This document shows positions 8,596 to 16,665 of a DNA stretch of 23,930 bases, in pieces. The translations under genes were made by a program, and so were the position numbers. Numbering within the stretch: position 1 is the first letter of the stretch; each line of letters opens with the position of its first letter. The DNA lies in NCBI RefSeq assembly GCF_021107415.1, contig NZ_JAIOSW010000082.1, forward strand, positions 1-23,930, given 5' to 3'. This DNA comes from Desulfobacula sp. Lineage in GTDB: Bacteria > Desulfobacterota > Desulfobacteria > Desulfobacterales > Desulfobacteraceae. The notes below the pieces were generated by a model. That model was not told the DNA's origin. It saw only the letters and a program-made list of their open reading frames with translations, and did no database searches.

Positions 8596-9456
8596 TTATC
8601 CAAACAGACTGATGATTCCAGCCCCTGTGATCATGATAATACCGCCCACAAAACTAAGGCGTTTAACTTTCTCTTTTAAAACTATAATACCGATCAACAT
8701 GGTAAACAATACGCCCAGCCGCCTTACCGAAGAGACATATGCCACCGGCCCGAGGCTGATGGCAGTATAGTATGACAAAACGGTTAATGTGCTGAAAATG
8801 GCTGGCCAAAATGTATTTTTTAATTTGGAAAAAGAAAAATTGCCCTTATCCAACCAAAATGCAAACGGGAATAGAAACAGGGAAATGAGCCCAATCTCAG
8901 ACACGGCCCAGAACAATGCATCGGTCTGGTTCACACCGATTTTATGGAAGCTTGAACTCACTCCCCAAATGCAGGCTACTGCCAGCATCATCAGAGAACT
9001 TTTATCCTTGAAAACACTTTTAACCGGTGATAAAAACCCGTCCCAGGTTTTCATATTGAGAATATAGGATCCAAACACCACCACCAGGACACCCAAAATA
9101 CCGATCAATGACAAGTTTTCATGGACAAGGACAGGCGTCACAAATAACTGGACCACCGGGATAAAGCAGAGCATGGGAATAATTTTTGACAAATCACCCT
9201 CTTTAATAGCCCAAAGATATAATACAGTTGCCAGGGAATCCAAAATTGCTGCAATAATTAAAACCCATACAAATGATATTGTAATGGTATGATAATTAAA
9301 AAAAATAACATTAAGGGTAAGAATAATGAGGAACATAAAGAAATTAAGCCCCCAGCTCATAACAACAGAAGAAAGCTCTTTCCCGGCCTTTTTTACAGCC
9401 AATTCCCTTAAGCTCAGGGTGATGCTCGATATGAGTGCAAGAACAAACCAGTTCAT
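8596..9456 (-). CDS. EamA/DMT superfamily membrane transporter
   Basis: A 286-residue, very hydrophobic inner-membrane protein with about ten membrane segments arranged as two EamA repeats (roughly 4-137 and 148-285). The family (drug/metabolite transporters, RhaT/YdcZ-like) exports or imports small metabolites; substrate cannot be told from sequence. Motifs such as 'KIIPMLCFIPVVQLFVTPVL' in the first repeat and 'GPVAYVSSVRRLGVLFTMLI' in the second fit the family, including the proline-rich helix. Its ATG lies nine bases after the stop of the flavodiiron gene and has no good ribosome site of its own, so translation is probably coupled to that gene. A charged start, 'LRELAVKKAGKELSS', follows the first helix. 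Confidence 0.85.
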   Translation of the reverse strand: MNWFVLALISSITLSLRELAVKKAGKELSSVVMSWGLNFFMFLIILTLNVIFFNYHTITISFVWVLIIAAILDSLATVLYLWAIKEGDLSKIIPMLCFIPVVQLFVTPVLVHENLSLIGILGVLVVVFGSYILNMKTWDGFLSPVKSVFKDKSSLMMLAVACIWGVSSSFHKIGVNQTDALFWAVSEIGLISLFLFPFAFWLDKGNFSFSKLKNTFWPAIFSTLTVLSYYTAISLGPVAYVSSVRRLGVLFTMLIGIIVLKEKVKRLSFVGGIIMITGAGIISLFG

Positions 9457-9465
9457 TGCACTTTT

Positions 9466-10644
9466 TTATACAAATCCCTGCTCTTTGTGTTTCATGGCAA
9501 TAGTTTTAGCCAAATTTTCAAGCGCTTTCAGATTATCCTCTGACGGTAAGCCTTTGGCAAGAACAGGTTCAATAACTTCTACTTTAAGATTAGGAATCAT
9601 TCCTGCTAATATTTCTACAGTCTTACCTCCCCACCCATAGGAGCCGATAATGGATAGAAACTTGGCTTTAGGGCGTAATGCGTTCGCCAGATAGGCACCA
9701 TAAACGACGTTGGGATGGGGACCTGCAAGAACCGTTGGCGTACCAATAACTATTGTTCCGGCATCAACGAGAGCCATTGCCAGTTTGCCTATGTCCGTAA
9801 CGCCCAAATGAAACTGCTCGACGCTGACACCATTCTCCACAAGCGATTCAACAAAAAAATCGACCATTTTTTTTGTACTATTATGCATTGTAATATAAGG
9901 CAGAACCACAAGGTTCTTTGATGGCCCTTCTATCCAGTCTTTATGAGCATCGATAATAAAGGAGGGTCGCGGATAAATAGACCCGTGACTGGGAGCTATG
10001 ACAGCAATGTCATATGCTGTAATTTTGTCCAGGTTTTTCTTAATCATATTTCTAAATGGCATCATAATCTCGGCATAGTAGCGTTTTGCTGCCTCGTAAA
10101 CACGCGCTTCATCGGAAACATAGAGATCACTTGTTGCAATGTGAGAACCAAAAAAATCACAGCTGAACAAAATTTTATCTTCTTTTAGATAGGCAACCAT
10201 TGTTTCAGGCCAGTGTACCCAGGGAGTATGTATGAATTCCAGCGTCTTGTCCCCGAGAGAGAGTGTTTCACCGTCACTGACTATGATAAAAGTTTCCTCG
10301 GGTATCCGAAGTAGATCCATCAGCATCCCTTTGGCCTTTGGGCTGGTAATCAATTTTGCATCAGGGTAGCGGGAAAGTACCTGGGGAATGCTGCCCGAAT
10401 GGTCCTGTTCCGCATGAAGCGAAACGATGTAATCGAGTTTAGGTATATTATCAAGCTGTGCCAGCAGTTCTCCAGCAAATTGTGACTCAACCGTATCAAT
10501 CAAAACAGTCTTCTCGCTGCCTTCAATCAAAAAGGCATTGTAACTTGTTCCGTCCGGCAGAGGAATGAGAGAGTCAAAGAGACGTGTATCCCAATCCACA
10601 TAACCCATCCAGTAAATTCTGTCTTTAATTTTCCTTGGTTTCAT
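9466..10644 (-). CDS. Class A flavodiiron protein (A-type flavoprotein; O2 or NO reductase)
   Basis: A 392-residue cytoplasmic enzyme that reduces O2 to water and/or NO to N2O, protecting anaerobes. Residues 1-245 form the metallo-beta-lactamase-like domain with a complete di-iron ligand set: H77, E79, D81, H82 ('HAEQDH'), H144 ('WVHWPET'), D163 ('SCDFFGSH') and H220 ('PSHGSIY'). Residues about 245-392 are the flavodoxin domain that binds FMN, with 'GTPTVLAGPHP' and 'IIGSYGWGGKTVE'. There is no rubredoxin extension, so it is a class A enzyme needing a separate electron donor, not visible here. The ATG has a strong AAAGGAGG site. A promoter-like pair on the minus strand is listed separately. 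Whether O2 or NO is preferred cannot be judged from these residues. Confidence 0.93.
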   Translation of the reverse strand: MKPRKIKDRIYWMGYVDWDTRLFDSLIPLPDGTSYNAFLIEGSEKTVLIDTVESQFAGELLAQLDNIPKLDYIVSLHAEQDHSGSIPQVLSRYPDAKLITSPKAKGMLMDLLRIPEETFIIVSDGETLSLGDKTLEFIHTPWVHWPETMVAYLKEDKILFSCDFFGSHIATSDLYVSDEARVYEAAKRYYAEIMMPFRNMIKKNLDKITAYDIAVIAPSHGSIYPRPSFIIDAHKDWIEGPSKNLVVLPYITMHNSTKKMVDFFVESLVENGVSVEQFHLGVTDIGKLAMALVDAGTIVIGTPTVLAGPHPNVVYGAYLANALRPKAKFLSIIGSYGWGGKTVEILAGMIPNLKVEVIEPVLAKGLPSEDNLKALENLAKTIAMKHKEQGFV

Positions 10645-10699
10645 AATGCCTCCTTTATTAGTTTTTCAAAAATTTCAAGTATTTTCCTCATTCCCAACA

Positions 10700-10728
10700 T
10701 TTATAATACCTGCAAAAAAATATAACAA
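10700..10728 (-). promoter_or_regulatory. Candidate sigma-70 promoter of the flavodiiron gene
   Basis: On the minus strand TTGTTA (10728-10723) and TATAAA (10705-10700) are separated by exactly 17 bases. Initiation would fall near 10693, giving a leader of about 50 bases before the flavodiiron ATG. Matches are four of six and five of six to the consensus. Because the region is AT-rich, chance matches are possible. Confidence 0.42.
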
Positions 10729-10870
10729 TTAAATTATAATATATAAAAAAATAATCAAATGGATCAAGCTTTTGTTACAGTATATTACTTGGCGTAATGC
10801 AGAATTTGGATCTGACTTGTATTACAAAAGAGGTTGGAGACACCAAAACTTTGCAATATTTACAAAAAAT

Positions 10871-10884
10871 AGCCTGTTCAGGCT
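10871..10884. repeat. Inverted repeat AGCCTG-TT-CAGGCT
   Basis: Two perfect 6-base arms around a TT centre, just upstream of the candidate promoter of the small membrane gene and CoA-transferase gene. It may be an operator or a short hairpin. The same arms recur at 17104-17120 with a 5-base centre. Confidence 0.35.
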
Positions 10885-10892
10885 CAATTGTA

Positions 10893-10921
10893 TGGACACT
10901 TTAAAGATTTTCAATTATTAA
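10893..10921 (+). promoter_or_regulatory. Candidate promoter of the small membrane gene and CoA-transferase/GNAT gene
   Basis: TGGACA (10893-10898) and TATTAA (10916-10921) are spaced by 17 bases, giving a start near 10928 and a leader of about 68 bases. The matches are imperfect and the region is AT-rich, so this is tentative. Confidence 0.35.
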
Positions 10922-10995
10922 TAGTATGATTCCATAAACATTAATTTGATGGATTTAAACATTTTTTTGGATTCATCACGGAAAGGAGAAGTGTT

Positions 10996-11151
10996 ATGAC
11001 CCATCAGACAGTACCCATTGCTTTGAAAAGATGGTTTACCATCCATTTTGCAGTGGATGTCCTGTTTGCCATACCGCTTTTTTTCTTTCCTGTTGTATTT
11101 TTAACCCTGTTAGGCTGGCAATCGATTGACCCCTTTGCAACAAGAATTTAA
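10996..11151 (+). CDS. Small 51-residue membrane protein, possibly a truncated family member
   Basis: An ATG with a strong AAAGGAGAA site nine bases upstream opens a 51-codon frame: a basic start ('KRWFTIHF'), one long hydrophobic segment (about residues 16-42, 'VLFAIPLFFFPVVFLTLL') and a short tail ending 'IDPFATRI'. It ends 15 bases before the CoA-transferase/GNAT gene, so the two are probably co-transcribed. The pattern resembles the first helix and loop of larger multi-helix membrane proteins, which would continue after such a tail; no continuation is visible in any frame before the next gene starts. It may therefore be a remnant whose leader and ribosome site survive, or a genuine single-span small protein. 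No function can be assigned. Confidence 0.6.
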   Translation: MTHQTVPIALKRWFTIHFAVDVLFAIPLFFFPVVFLTLLGWQSIDPFATRI

Positions 11152-11166
11152 GACAGAGGATATATA

Positions 11167-13032
11167 TTGTTTAAAAAAACACCATTATGGAAGAAAAAGA
11201 CCGTCTCTCCAAACGATGTATTAGAAAAAATCAAACCGGGAATGAACATCTTTATCGGCACCGGTGCTGCAGAGCCCCGAACACTTGTCAACTGCCTTAT
11301 GCATGCAAAGGGATATAGCCTCCAGGATCTTACCCTGATCCAGCTTATCAGTTTCGGGGATGCCATCTCATACAAGGCATTACAATCCAAAAGATATCGC
11401 CTTAAAACCTTTTTCTCGGGATGGGTATCTGCCGAAGCCATTTCAGCCGGACAGGTAGATCTGGTCCCTTCAAGATTTTCAGCCATCCCCTTGCTCATGA
11501 AGGAAGGTCAAATTCCTATTGATATTGCCTTTGTTCAGATAACACCTCCCAACAGAGCCGGCTATTGCAGCCTGGGTGTGGGAGTTGATGTAGCGCGCAG
11601 GGCCATGGCACAGGCAGACCTTGTTGTGGGTGAAATCAACCATGATATCCCTTTTACATTAGGGGATACTTTTGTTCCGTTTGATGCATTTGATATGATC
11701 GTTGAATCCATTGACCCGCCGTTTTATTTCCCCAGATTCCCGGTGGATCCTGTATTTGACAAGCTGGCAGCCAATGTTGCCTCTATTATTGAGGATGGCA
11801 GCTGTCTTGCCTTTACATTTGGCCCGATTTTCGAGGCCCTGCCCAAATATCTTGCTGATAAAAAAGATCTTGGGATACACACCCCGTTTTTTACAGATGC
11901 ATTAATGGAACTGGTTAAAAGCGGTGCTGTAAGCAACCGTCGAAAAGGCTTTTTCCGGGGGAAATCTTTAACCGCCTATGCCCTTGGCAGTAAAGAGCTC
12001 ATGCAATTTCTCGACAAAAACCCAATTGTTGAATTTCAAAGCATTGACAAAGTATTCACTCCCATGGAGATCGGACGAAACCACCGGTTTGTGTTTATTA
12101 TCCCGGTAAGACGAGTTGATCTTTCAGGCCGGGTGGCCCTGCATAACACCAAAGGGCATGTCACTGCAGGCCCTGGACAGATGGCAGACTTTTTTAATGG
12201 GGCTGAAATCTCCCAGGGCGGTTACACCATTGTTGCCCTTCCCAGTCGAAACCGTCAGGGAAATCCCAATATCCGCCTCTCAGTGGAAGACTCTCCTGAT
12301 TTACTAAGCCTTCCAGAGTCCATTGATCTTGTGGCGACAGAACAGGGGATTGCCCATTTGCGGGGGAAAACCTTAAGAGAACGTGCCCAGGCTCTTATTG
12401 AAATTGCCCACCCTGAAGACCGGCCCTCTCTGGTTGAAGGGGCAAAAAAAATCAATATCCTGTACAAAGATCAAATCTTTCTGGCAGACAGTGCCCATTT
12501 TTATCCTGCCGATATTGAAATACGACATACATTCAGGGATAAGATAGATGTACGTTTCAGGGCCATCAAACCGTCTGATGAAGACCAGATGAGACGGTTA
12601 TTTTATAGATTTTCCGATAAGGCCATCTATTACCGGTATTTCAGCCCTATAAAAACCATGCCCCATGAAAAAACCCAGGAATACGTAAATGTTGACTATC
12701 GGGATGTCCTCTCCATTGTTGCTCTTGTGGGAAAACCGGGACAACAGACCATTATTGCCGAAGCAAGGTTTGCTAAACATCAGAACAAACCCTTTGTGGA
12801 TATTGCATTTGTCGTTGATGAAGAATATCAGGGATACGGAATTGCTACTTATCTGTATCAGATGATAGCAAGACTGGCAAAAAACAGGGGTGCACAGGGT
12901 ATGACCGCTGATGTCCTGGCATCCAACCGCGCCATGCTCAAAGTATTTGAAAAAGGTGATTTTCCGGTTCAGGCCAAGGTGGAACAAGGAATTTATGAAT
13001 TGACTATTGATTTAACCGGCCCAAAAAGCTGA
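11167..13032 (+). CDS. Acetyl-CoA hydrolase/CoA-transferase fused to a GNAT acyltransferase domain
   Basis: A 621-residue fusion. Residues about 1-440 match the acetyl-CoA hydrolase/transferase (4-hydroxybutyrate CoA-transferase-like) family, with 'VDVARRAMAQADLVVGEIN' at 140-158, 'GQGRRSV'-region equivalents around 'SQGGYTIVALPSRNR' and the late 'LVATEQGIAHLRGKTLRERA'. Residues about 455-615 are a GNAT N-acetyltransferase domain with the acetyl-CoA loop 'EEYQGYGIATYLYQ' near 552. In active CoA-transferases of this family the catalytic glutamate sits in a 'GIHTEM..D' motif; here it reads GIHTPFFTD, with proline at 240. The transferase half may thus be inactive, hydrolytic, or only sense acyl-CoA for the GNAT half. 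The start is TTG at 11167 with AGAGGA before it; the first ATG-coded methionine in frame is further inside. Fusions of this kind are known in deltaproteobacteria and pseudomonads; substrates are unknown. Confidence 0.85.
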   Translation: MFKKTPLWKKKTVSPNDVLEKIKPGMNIFIGTGAAEPRTLVNCLMHAKGYSLQDLTLIQLISFGDAISYKALQSKRYRLKTFFSGWVSAEAISAGQVDLVPSRFSAIPLLMKEGQIPIDIAFVQITPPNRAGYCSLGVGVDVARRAMAQADLVVGEINHDIPFTLGDTFVPFDAFDMIVESIDPPFYFPRFPVDPVFDKLAANVASIIEDGSCLAFTFGPIFEALPKYLADKKDLGIHTPFFTDALMELVKSGAVSNRRKGFFRGKSLTAYALGSKELMQFLDKNPIVEFQSIDKVFTPMEIGRNHRFVFIIPVRRVDLSGRVALHNTKGHVTAGPGQMADFFNGAEISQGGYTIVALPSRNRQGNPNIRLSVEDSPDLLSLPESIDLVATEQGIAHLRGKTLRERAQALIEIAHPEDRPSLVEGAKKINILYKDQIFLADSAHFYPADIEIRHTFRDKIDVRFRAIKPSDEDQMRRLFYRFSDKAIYYRYFSPIKTMPHEKTQEYVNVDYRDVLSIVALVGKPGQQTIIAEARFAKHQNKPFVDIAFVVDEEYQGYGIATYLYQMIARLAKNRGAQGMTADVLASNRAMLKVFEKGDFPVQAKVEQGIYELTIDLTGPKS

Positions 13033-13060
13033 GGACAAATAGATTAAAGCTCTTTTTGGG
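13020..13060. terminator. Possible bidirectional terminator between convergent genes
   Basis: CCCAAAAAG (13020-13028) and CTTTTTGGG (13052-13060) are perfect 9-base inverted repeats separated by 23 bases that contain both stop codons. On each strand the stem ends in a T-rich arm. The large loop weakens the case. Confidence 0.35.
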
Positions 13061-14072
13061 TAACAATCTGATCCCTGCCGTTGTTTTTGGCCAGATAAAG
13101 AGCATCATCCGCTCGTTTGATCAGACTTTCTTCAGGTTCATTGAATTTGTATAAGGAAATTCCCATGGAGACGGTTATTCTCCCAATACTTTTACCGTTT
13201 TCCTTAAGCTTCCATTCCTTTGTGGACAGGGCCTTTCTAATTTTTTGACCCACAGCTTTAGCCCCCTCAATTTCTGTTTCAGGTAAAAGGATTAAAAACT
13301 CTTCGCCCCCATATCTTGCAGCAATATCATTTCTTCTCAAATGATCTTTTATCATTCGGGCAAGACTTCTTAAAATGCTGTCTCCCACCAGATGTCCAAA
13401 GGTATCATTTACCTTTTTAAAATGATCGATATCCACCATAATAATGGAGAACGGTGAATCATTCTGTTTGGCCCTGATTCTTTCCAGTTCAAGCCTTTTT
13501 TCAAGTCCTCTTCTATTGATTAGAGAGGTTAGGGCATCTGTCTGTGCTTCCTGCTGGGATTTCTCCAATTCCTGATGCAATTGTTTCAAGTCTTCAGAAG
13601 ATATTTTCATCCTTGTTTGAAGTCTCTTGCCTGATTTGACGAGCGCTTTAGTCTCAACAATCATCTGGTCAACAATCTTTTTAATATCATTGTAATCATG
13701 GACATCACCAATCTGCTCAGCCAAATCTCCCAGATTTTTGCCGTGCCCTGAAAGATCTCCATCTGTTTCTGAAACATGGTAGGTAATATCTTTGAGCATC
13801 AGGGAAATCTTGGTTAAAAGTTTGCTGATGACAATTCTGTCGCCATCTGCTACATATCTTTGATACAGGCCTTCGACATTATTATTGTTAAGGGATTTAG
13901 CATTTTCAAGCGAATGTTCAATGGCCTTTTTCAATTTCATGTTTTTGCCGGATACATACTCGTACCAGACCGTATAATTTACCGGGTTGGCAGGCAAATT
14001 GTGTTTTGCAATATAATTCAAGGCCAGTCTTAAATATTCGCCTGCCTTGCTTTTTTCTTCCGTATAATTCAT
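13044..14072 (-). CDS. GGDEF domain diguanylate cyclase
   Basis: A 342-residue protein predicted to make cyclic di-GMP from two GTP. Residues 180-342 are the GGDEF domain: 'TDALTSLINRRGLEKRL' at the start, 'MVDIDHFKKVNDTFGH' at 212-227, and an intact active-site GGEEF at 255-259. An inhibitory I-site RxxD (R246, D249) lies five residues before it, so product feedback is likely. Residues 1-175 are a helical region with 'PVNYTVWYEYVSG' at 30-42, a conserved amino-terminal element found in a group of soluble cyclases, then a probable coiled coil leading into the catalytic domain. There is no membrane segment. The ATG is preceded by TTAGGTGG. Its end faces the CoA-transferase/GNAT gene 11 bases away. 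The input signal is unknown. Confidence 0.93.
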   Translation of the reverse strand: MNYTEEKSKAGEYLRLALNYIAKHNLPANPVNYTVWYEYVSGKNMKLKKAIEHSLENAKSLNNNNVEGLYQRYVADGDRIVISKLLTKISLMLKDITYHVSETDGDLSGHGKNLGDLAEQIGDVHDYNDIKKIVDQMIVETKALVKSGKRLQTRMKISSEDLKQLHQELEKSQQEAQTDALTSLINRRGLEKRLELERIRAKQNDSPFSIIMVDIDHFKKVNDTFGHLVGDSILRSLARMIKDHLRRNDIAARYGGEEFLILLPETEIEGAKAVGQKIRKALSTKEWKLKENGKSIGRITVSMGISLYKFNEPEESLIKRADDALYLAKNNGRDQIVTQKEL

Positions 14073-14160
14073 AAACCACCTAAGTTATTACAAATTTCAT
14101 CCAGCCATTATTTTTCACAAACACACCCCATGCCAAGCCGTGGTCAGGTATAATCAAAGA

Positions 14161-15237
14161 TTAACATTTCCGGCCCAACTGCCCGCAACCTGCTGCAACC
14201 GACCGGCCTTTACTCCATCGCTTAATCACAAAAATTCCTTTGTCTGTTAACACATCCGCAAACCTGTTCATATCATCGTCACAAGGTGATTCATAATTAA
14301 ACCCGTTCACAGGATTACAAGGGATAAGGTTCAATCTTACAGGCAAAGGTTTAATATATTCAGATAGATGTATAGCATCTTTTGGGGAATCATTTAAACC
14401 TTTTATTAAAATATATTCAAATAAAAAACATCCTCTTTTGGGCAATGGAAACATTTCCAAAGCCCTTTTGAGCCTTTGCAAGGGTGCTGTTTTATTGACA
14501 GGCATCAACCAGGAACGAATTTTATCATCAGGGGCATTGATGGATACTGCAAGTCTTAAGCCTGACATATTAAGGCTGCCAAGCTTTTCAATACCGCCTA
14601 TCAAACCAGCAGTGGATAAGGTGATGTGGCGCAAAGCAATATCAAACCCTCTTTGCTCGTTCATCACCCGGATGGCCTGGACCACATGGTTTAAATTATC
14701 AAGAGGCTCTCCCATGCCCATAAATACAATGTTCTTAATATTCTCTTTCAGGGTGAATCTGGCATTGAACAATTGTCCCGTGATTTCAGCAACCTGTAGA
14801 TTTCTTTTAAAGCCCATCCTGCCGGTTTCACAAAACCTGCATCCCATCTTACACCCCACCTGGCTGGAGACACAAAGGGTCTGATGGTTTGTCATGGGGA
14901 TGATAACAGACTCTATCCTCTCTCCATCCGAAAGCAAGGTGATAAACTTGGTCAGATTGTTTTCTTTAAAGGTCTCAATGACTTTTCCCGGTGTGAGTTT
15001 GATTTTATTTTTAAGCTGCTTGGCAAAGACAGGTGAGGTTGTAAACTCATTTGCATCAAAAAAATTTCTATTTCCAAATTTAAAAATTTCCCGGGAAAGG
15101 GCAGATGCGTGAAACAGACCTTTACCAAACTCCTGTCTAAATTTGCAGGTAAGCTGATCCAGTGTAAATTCTAAAATTTCCATCCCATCATCTAATTTTA
15201 TTCTTTTAATTATAAGAATATCAAAATCACTTTCCAA
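14161..15237 (-). CDS. RlmN/Cfr-like radical SAM RNA methyltransferase, divergent
   Basis: A 358-residue radical SAM enzyme related to RlmN, which methylates C2 of A2503 in 23S rRNA (and A37 in some tRNAs). The [4Fe-4S] motif CxxxCxxC is C129, C133, C136 ('GCKMGCRFC'). The two extra cysteines used in RlmN methyl transfer are present: C122 ('LCVSSQVG') and C351 ('GCGQL'). 'GMGEPLDNLNHV', 'RHITLSTAG' and 'DDKIRSWLMPVN' are typical. Two places differ from ordinary RlmN: the block after the cluster is 'CETGRMGFKRNL' rather than an STAQQG- or ATG-like form, and the usual TRGxDI before the last catalytic cysteine is replaced by 'KRWSKGRSVAAG'. It may be a paralogue with another RNA target. The start is a TTG with GGTAAGGA upstream; an ATG at 15183 is an alternative. 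Confidence 0.82.
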   Translation of the reverse strand: MESDFDILIIKRIKLDDGMEILEFTLDQLTCKFRQEFGKGLFHASALSREIFKFGNRNFFDANEFTTSPVFAKQLKNKIKLTPGKVIETFKENNLTKFITLLSDGERIESVIIPMTNHQTLCVSSQVGCKMGCRFCETGRMGFKRNLQVAEITGQLFNARFTLKENIKNIVFMGMGEPLDNLNHVVQAIRVMNEQRGFDIALRHITLSTAGLIGGIEKLGSLNMSGLRLAVSINAPDDKIRSWLMPVNKTAPLQRLKRALEMFPLPKRGCFLFEYILIKGLNDSPKDAIHLSEYIKPLPVRLNLIPCNPVNGFNYESPCDDDMNRFADVLTDKGIFVIKRWSKGRSVAAGCGQLGRKC

Positions 15238-15318
15238 TAAATTTCCTTACCTAAAAATGACAATAATGTCAACATGATAACCCGAATATCGGTATGATTA
15301 AACACCCATTCCAAAGGG

Positions 15319-15346
15319 TTGCTTAAGGATGAAAACGTGTTATTCT
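15319..15346 (+). promoter_or_regulatory. Candidate promoter of the glycosyltransferase gene
   Basis: TTGCTT (15319-15324) and TATTCT (15341-15346) are spaced by 16 bases, with a predicted start near 15353 and a leader of about 38 bases. It lies in the 153-base gap between divergent genes. Consensus matches are moderate. Confidence 0.35.
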
Positions 15347-15390
15347 TATGAACATAATAATCCAGATATCAAATCATGGAGGTAGCTTTA

Positions 15391-16605
15391 ATGAGAATAG
15401 TGCTTGCAACCTGCGGCTCCCGGGGAGATGTTCAGCCCATGATCGCCCTTTCCCTTGCCTTAAAAGCTGCCGGGCACGATGTCCTTCTTGTAGGCCCCCC
15501 TGAAAAAGCTTTGTGGGCAAGGCAACTGGGATGCCCATACAAAAAATTCGGCACGGATGTTACCACTTTTTTAAACAATATGAAGGATGCTATCAGCCTT
15601 CGCACGAACATTGCTTCTGTTTTTTTTGTAAGGCAGGAACTGCATTCTCAATTTAAAGTCCTGCCCAAAATCATAGAAACCGCAGATCTTGTAATTGGAT
15701 CATCGTTAATGTTTGCTTTGTCTTCAATTGCACAGGCCATGAATATAAAATATCGTTATGTGGCCTTTACCCCACAGCTTTTCCCGTCCAATAATCATCC
15801 GTTTTTAACCATAAAAACTCAAACTCTCCCCCAATGGTGCAATGGAATGTCATGGAAAATTGCCAGCCTGCTGGACAAGTTTAATTTAACCTTTTTGATA
15901 AACCGGTACAGAAAAAAATTGGGCCTTGGGCCTGTTGATAACGCATGGGATCATATTTTAGGAGAGCATCCCATTGTTGCCTGCGATAAAGAAGTTGCAA
16001 AGGTACCCATAGATGTAAAAACAATGTTTGTTCAAACCGGATACCTGCACCTGGACTTACCCGCCGCCGCCCAACCGAATCTTGACAGGTTTCTTAAAAA
16101 GGGAGAAAGGCCAATCTATGCAGGATTTGGAAGTATGCCCCCCAAAGACCAGGCCAAAAATATTCCCTTGCTTGTAGCTGCAGCCAGACGCGTTGGCAAA
16201 CGAATTATTATTACAAAGTTCTGGGAAAAATCTTCAGAATATCAGTCTGCCAATGATGTCTTTTTTATTAAAAATTACCCACATCTAATGCTTTTCCCCC
16301 AAACAGATGCCGTTATTCACCACGGTGGTGCCGGGACAACCGCCACCACAGCTATATCAGGAGTTCCTCAAGTGATTATCCCCCATATTCTGGATCAATA
16401 TTTTCATGGCCAAAAAATTTATTCGTCTAACTTGGGGCCAAAACCTATCTGGCGTTCAAAATTAACCGTTGGCAAACTATCTGCAGCACTAAAAGAATGC
16501 CTCTCCAACCCAAAAATTAAACAAACTGCCAAAAAAATAAAAAAATCAATTGACCGGGACAAATCTTTACAATTGACTGTTAAAACAATCGAGCAGTCTT
16601 TTTAA
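15391..16605 (+). CDS. GT1-type UDP-glycosyltransferase (sterol / MGT-like)
   Basis: A 404-residue GT-B fold glycosyltransferase of the UGT/MGT family, which transfers a sugar from a nucleotide donor to a lipid or small molecule. The amino-terminal acceptor domain begins 'TCGSRGDVQPMIALSLALKA', the classical mark of the sterol and macrolide glucosyltransferase group. The carboxy-terminal donor domain carries 'PIYAGFGSMP' near residue 242 and the nucleotide-sugar motif 'AVIHHGGAGTTATTAISGVP' near 305-325, followed by 'PHILDQYFHGQ', with the D-Q pair that contacts the sugar. No membrane segment or signal peptide is obvious. I chose the ATG at 15391 because GGAGGT lies nine bases upstream; an earlier in-frame ATG at 15376 overlaps that site. 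It is a single gene, convergent with the stress protein gene. The acceptor is unknown. Confidence 0.87.
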   Translation: MRIVLATCGSRGDVQPMIALSLALKAAGHDVLLVGPPEKALWARQLGCPYKKFGTDVTTFLNNMKDAISLRTNIASVFFVRQELHSQFKVLPKIIETADLVIGSSLMFALSSIAQAMNIKYRYVAFTPQLFPSNNHPFLTIKTQTLPQWCNGMSWKIASLLDKFNLTFLINRYRKKLGLGPVDNAWDHILGEHPIVACDKEVAKVPIDVKTMFVQTGYLHLDLPAAAQPNLDRFLKKGERPIYAGFGSMPPKDQAKNIPLLVAAARRVGKRIIITKFWEKSSEYQSANDVFFIKNYPHLMLFPQTDAVIHHGGAGTTATTAISGVPQVIIPHILDQYFHGQKIYSSNLGPKPIWRSKLTVGKLSAALKECLSNPKIKQTAKKIKKSIDRDKSLQLTVKTIEQSF

Positions 16606-16613
16606 TCCAGCCT

Positions 16614-16638
16614 CTTTTACAAATAACCCTTGTAAAGG
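16614..16638. terminator. Possible hairpin terminator between convergent genes
   Basis: CTTTTACAA and TTGTAAAGG pair over nine positions with one T-G wobble and a 7-base loop. It sits between the stop codons of the glycosyltransferase and universal stress protein genes. There is no adjacent U tract, so confidence is low. Confidence 0.35.
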
Positions 16639-16665
16639 TCTATGGTGCTTTTTGTAACTCCTGCA

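Larger units (their letters stand above)
10645..10995. other. Divergent promoter region between flavodiiron gene and small membrane gene
   Basis: AT-rich, without a gene on either strand. It holds a likely promoter for the leftward flavodiiron gene, a weaker one for the rightward genes, an inverted repeat AGCCTG-TT-CAGGCT at 10871-10884, and a smaller dyad ATTAC-TTGGC-GTAAT at 10784-10798. No FNR (TTGAT-N4-ATCAA) or Rex (TTGTTAA-type) site was recognised. Confidence 0.5.

Noticed and set aside
10784..10798. ATTAC-TTGGC-GTAAT as an FNR or Rex site for the flavodiiron gene
   Set aside because: Arm sequences and spacing do not match either consensus; left only as an unnamed weak dyad.
12598..12987. 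Leftward 129-codon open frame opposite the GNAT domain
   Set aside because: It is a shadow of the well-supported GNAT coding sequence and has no recognisable motif.
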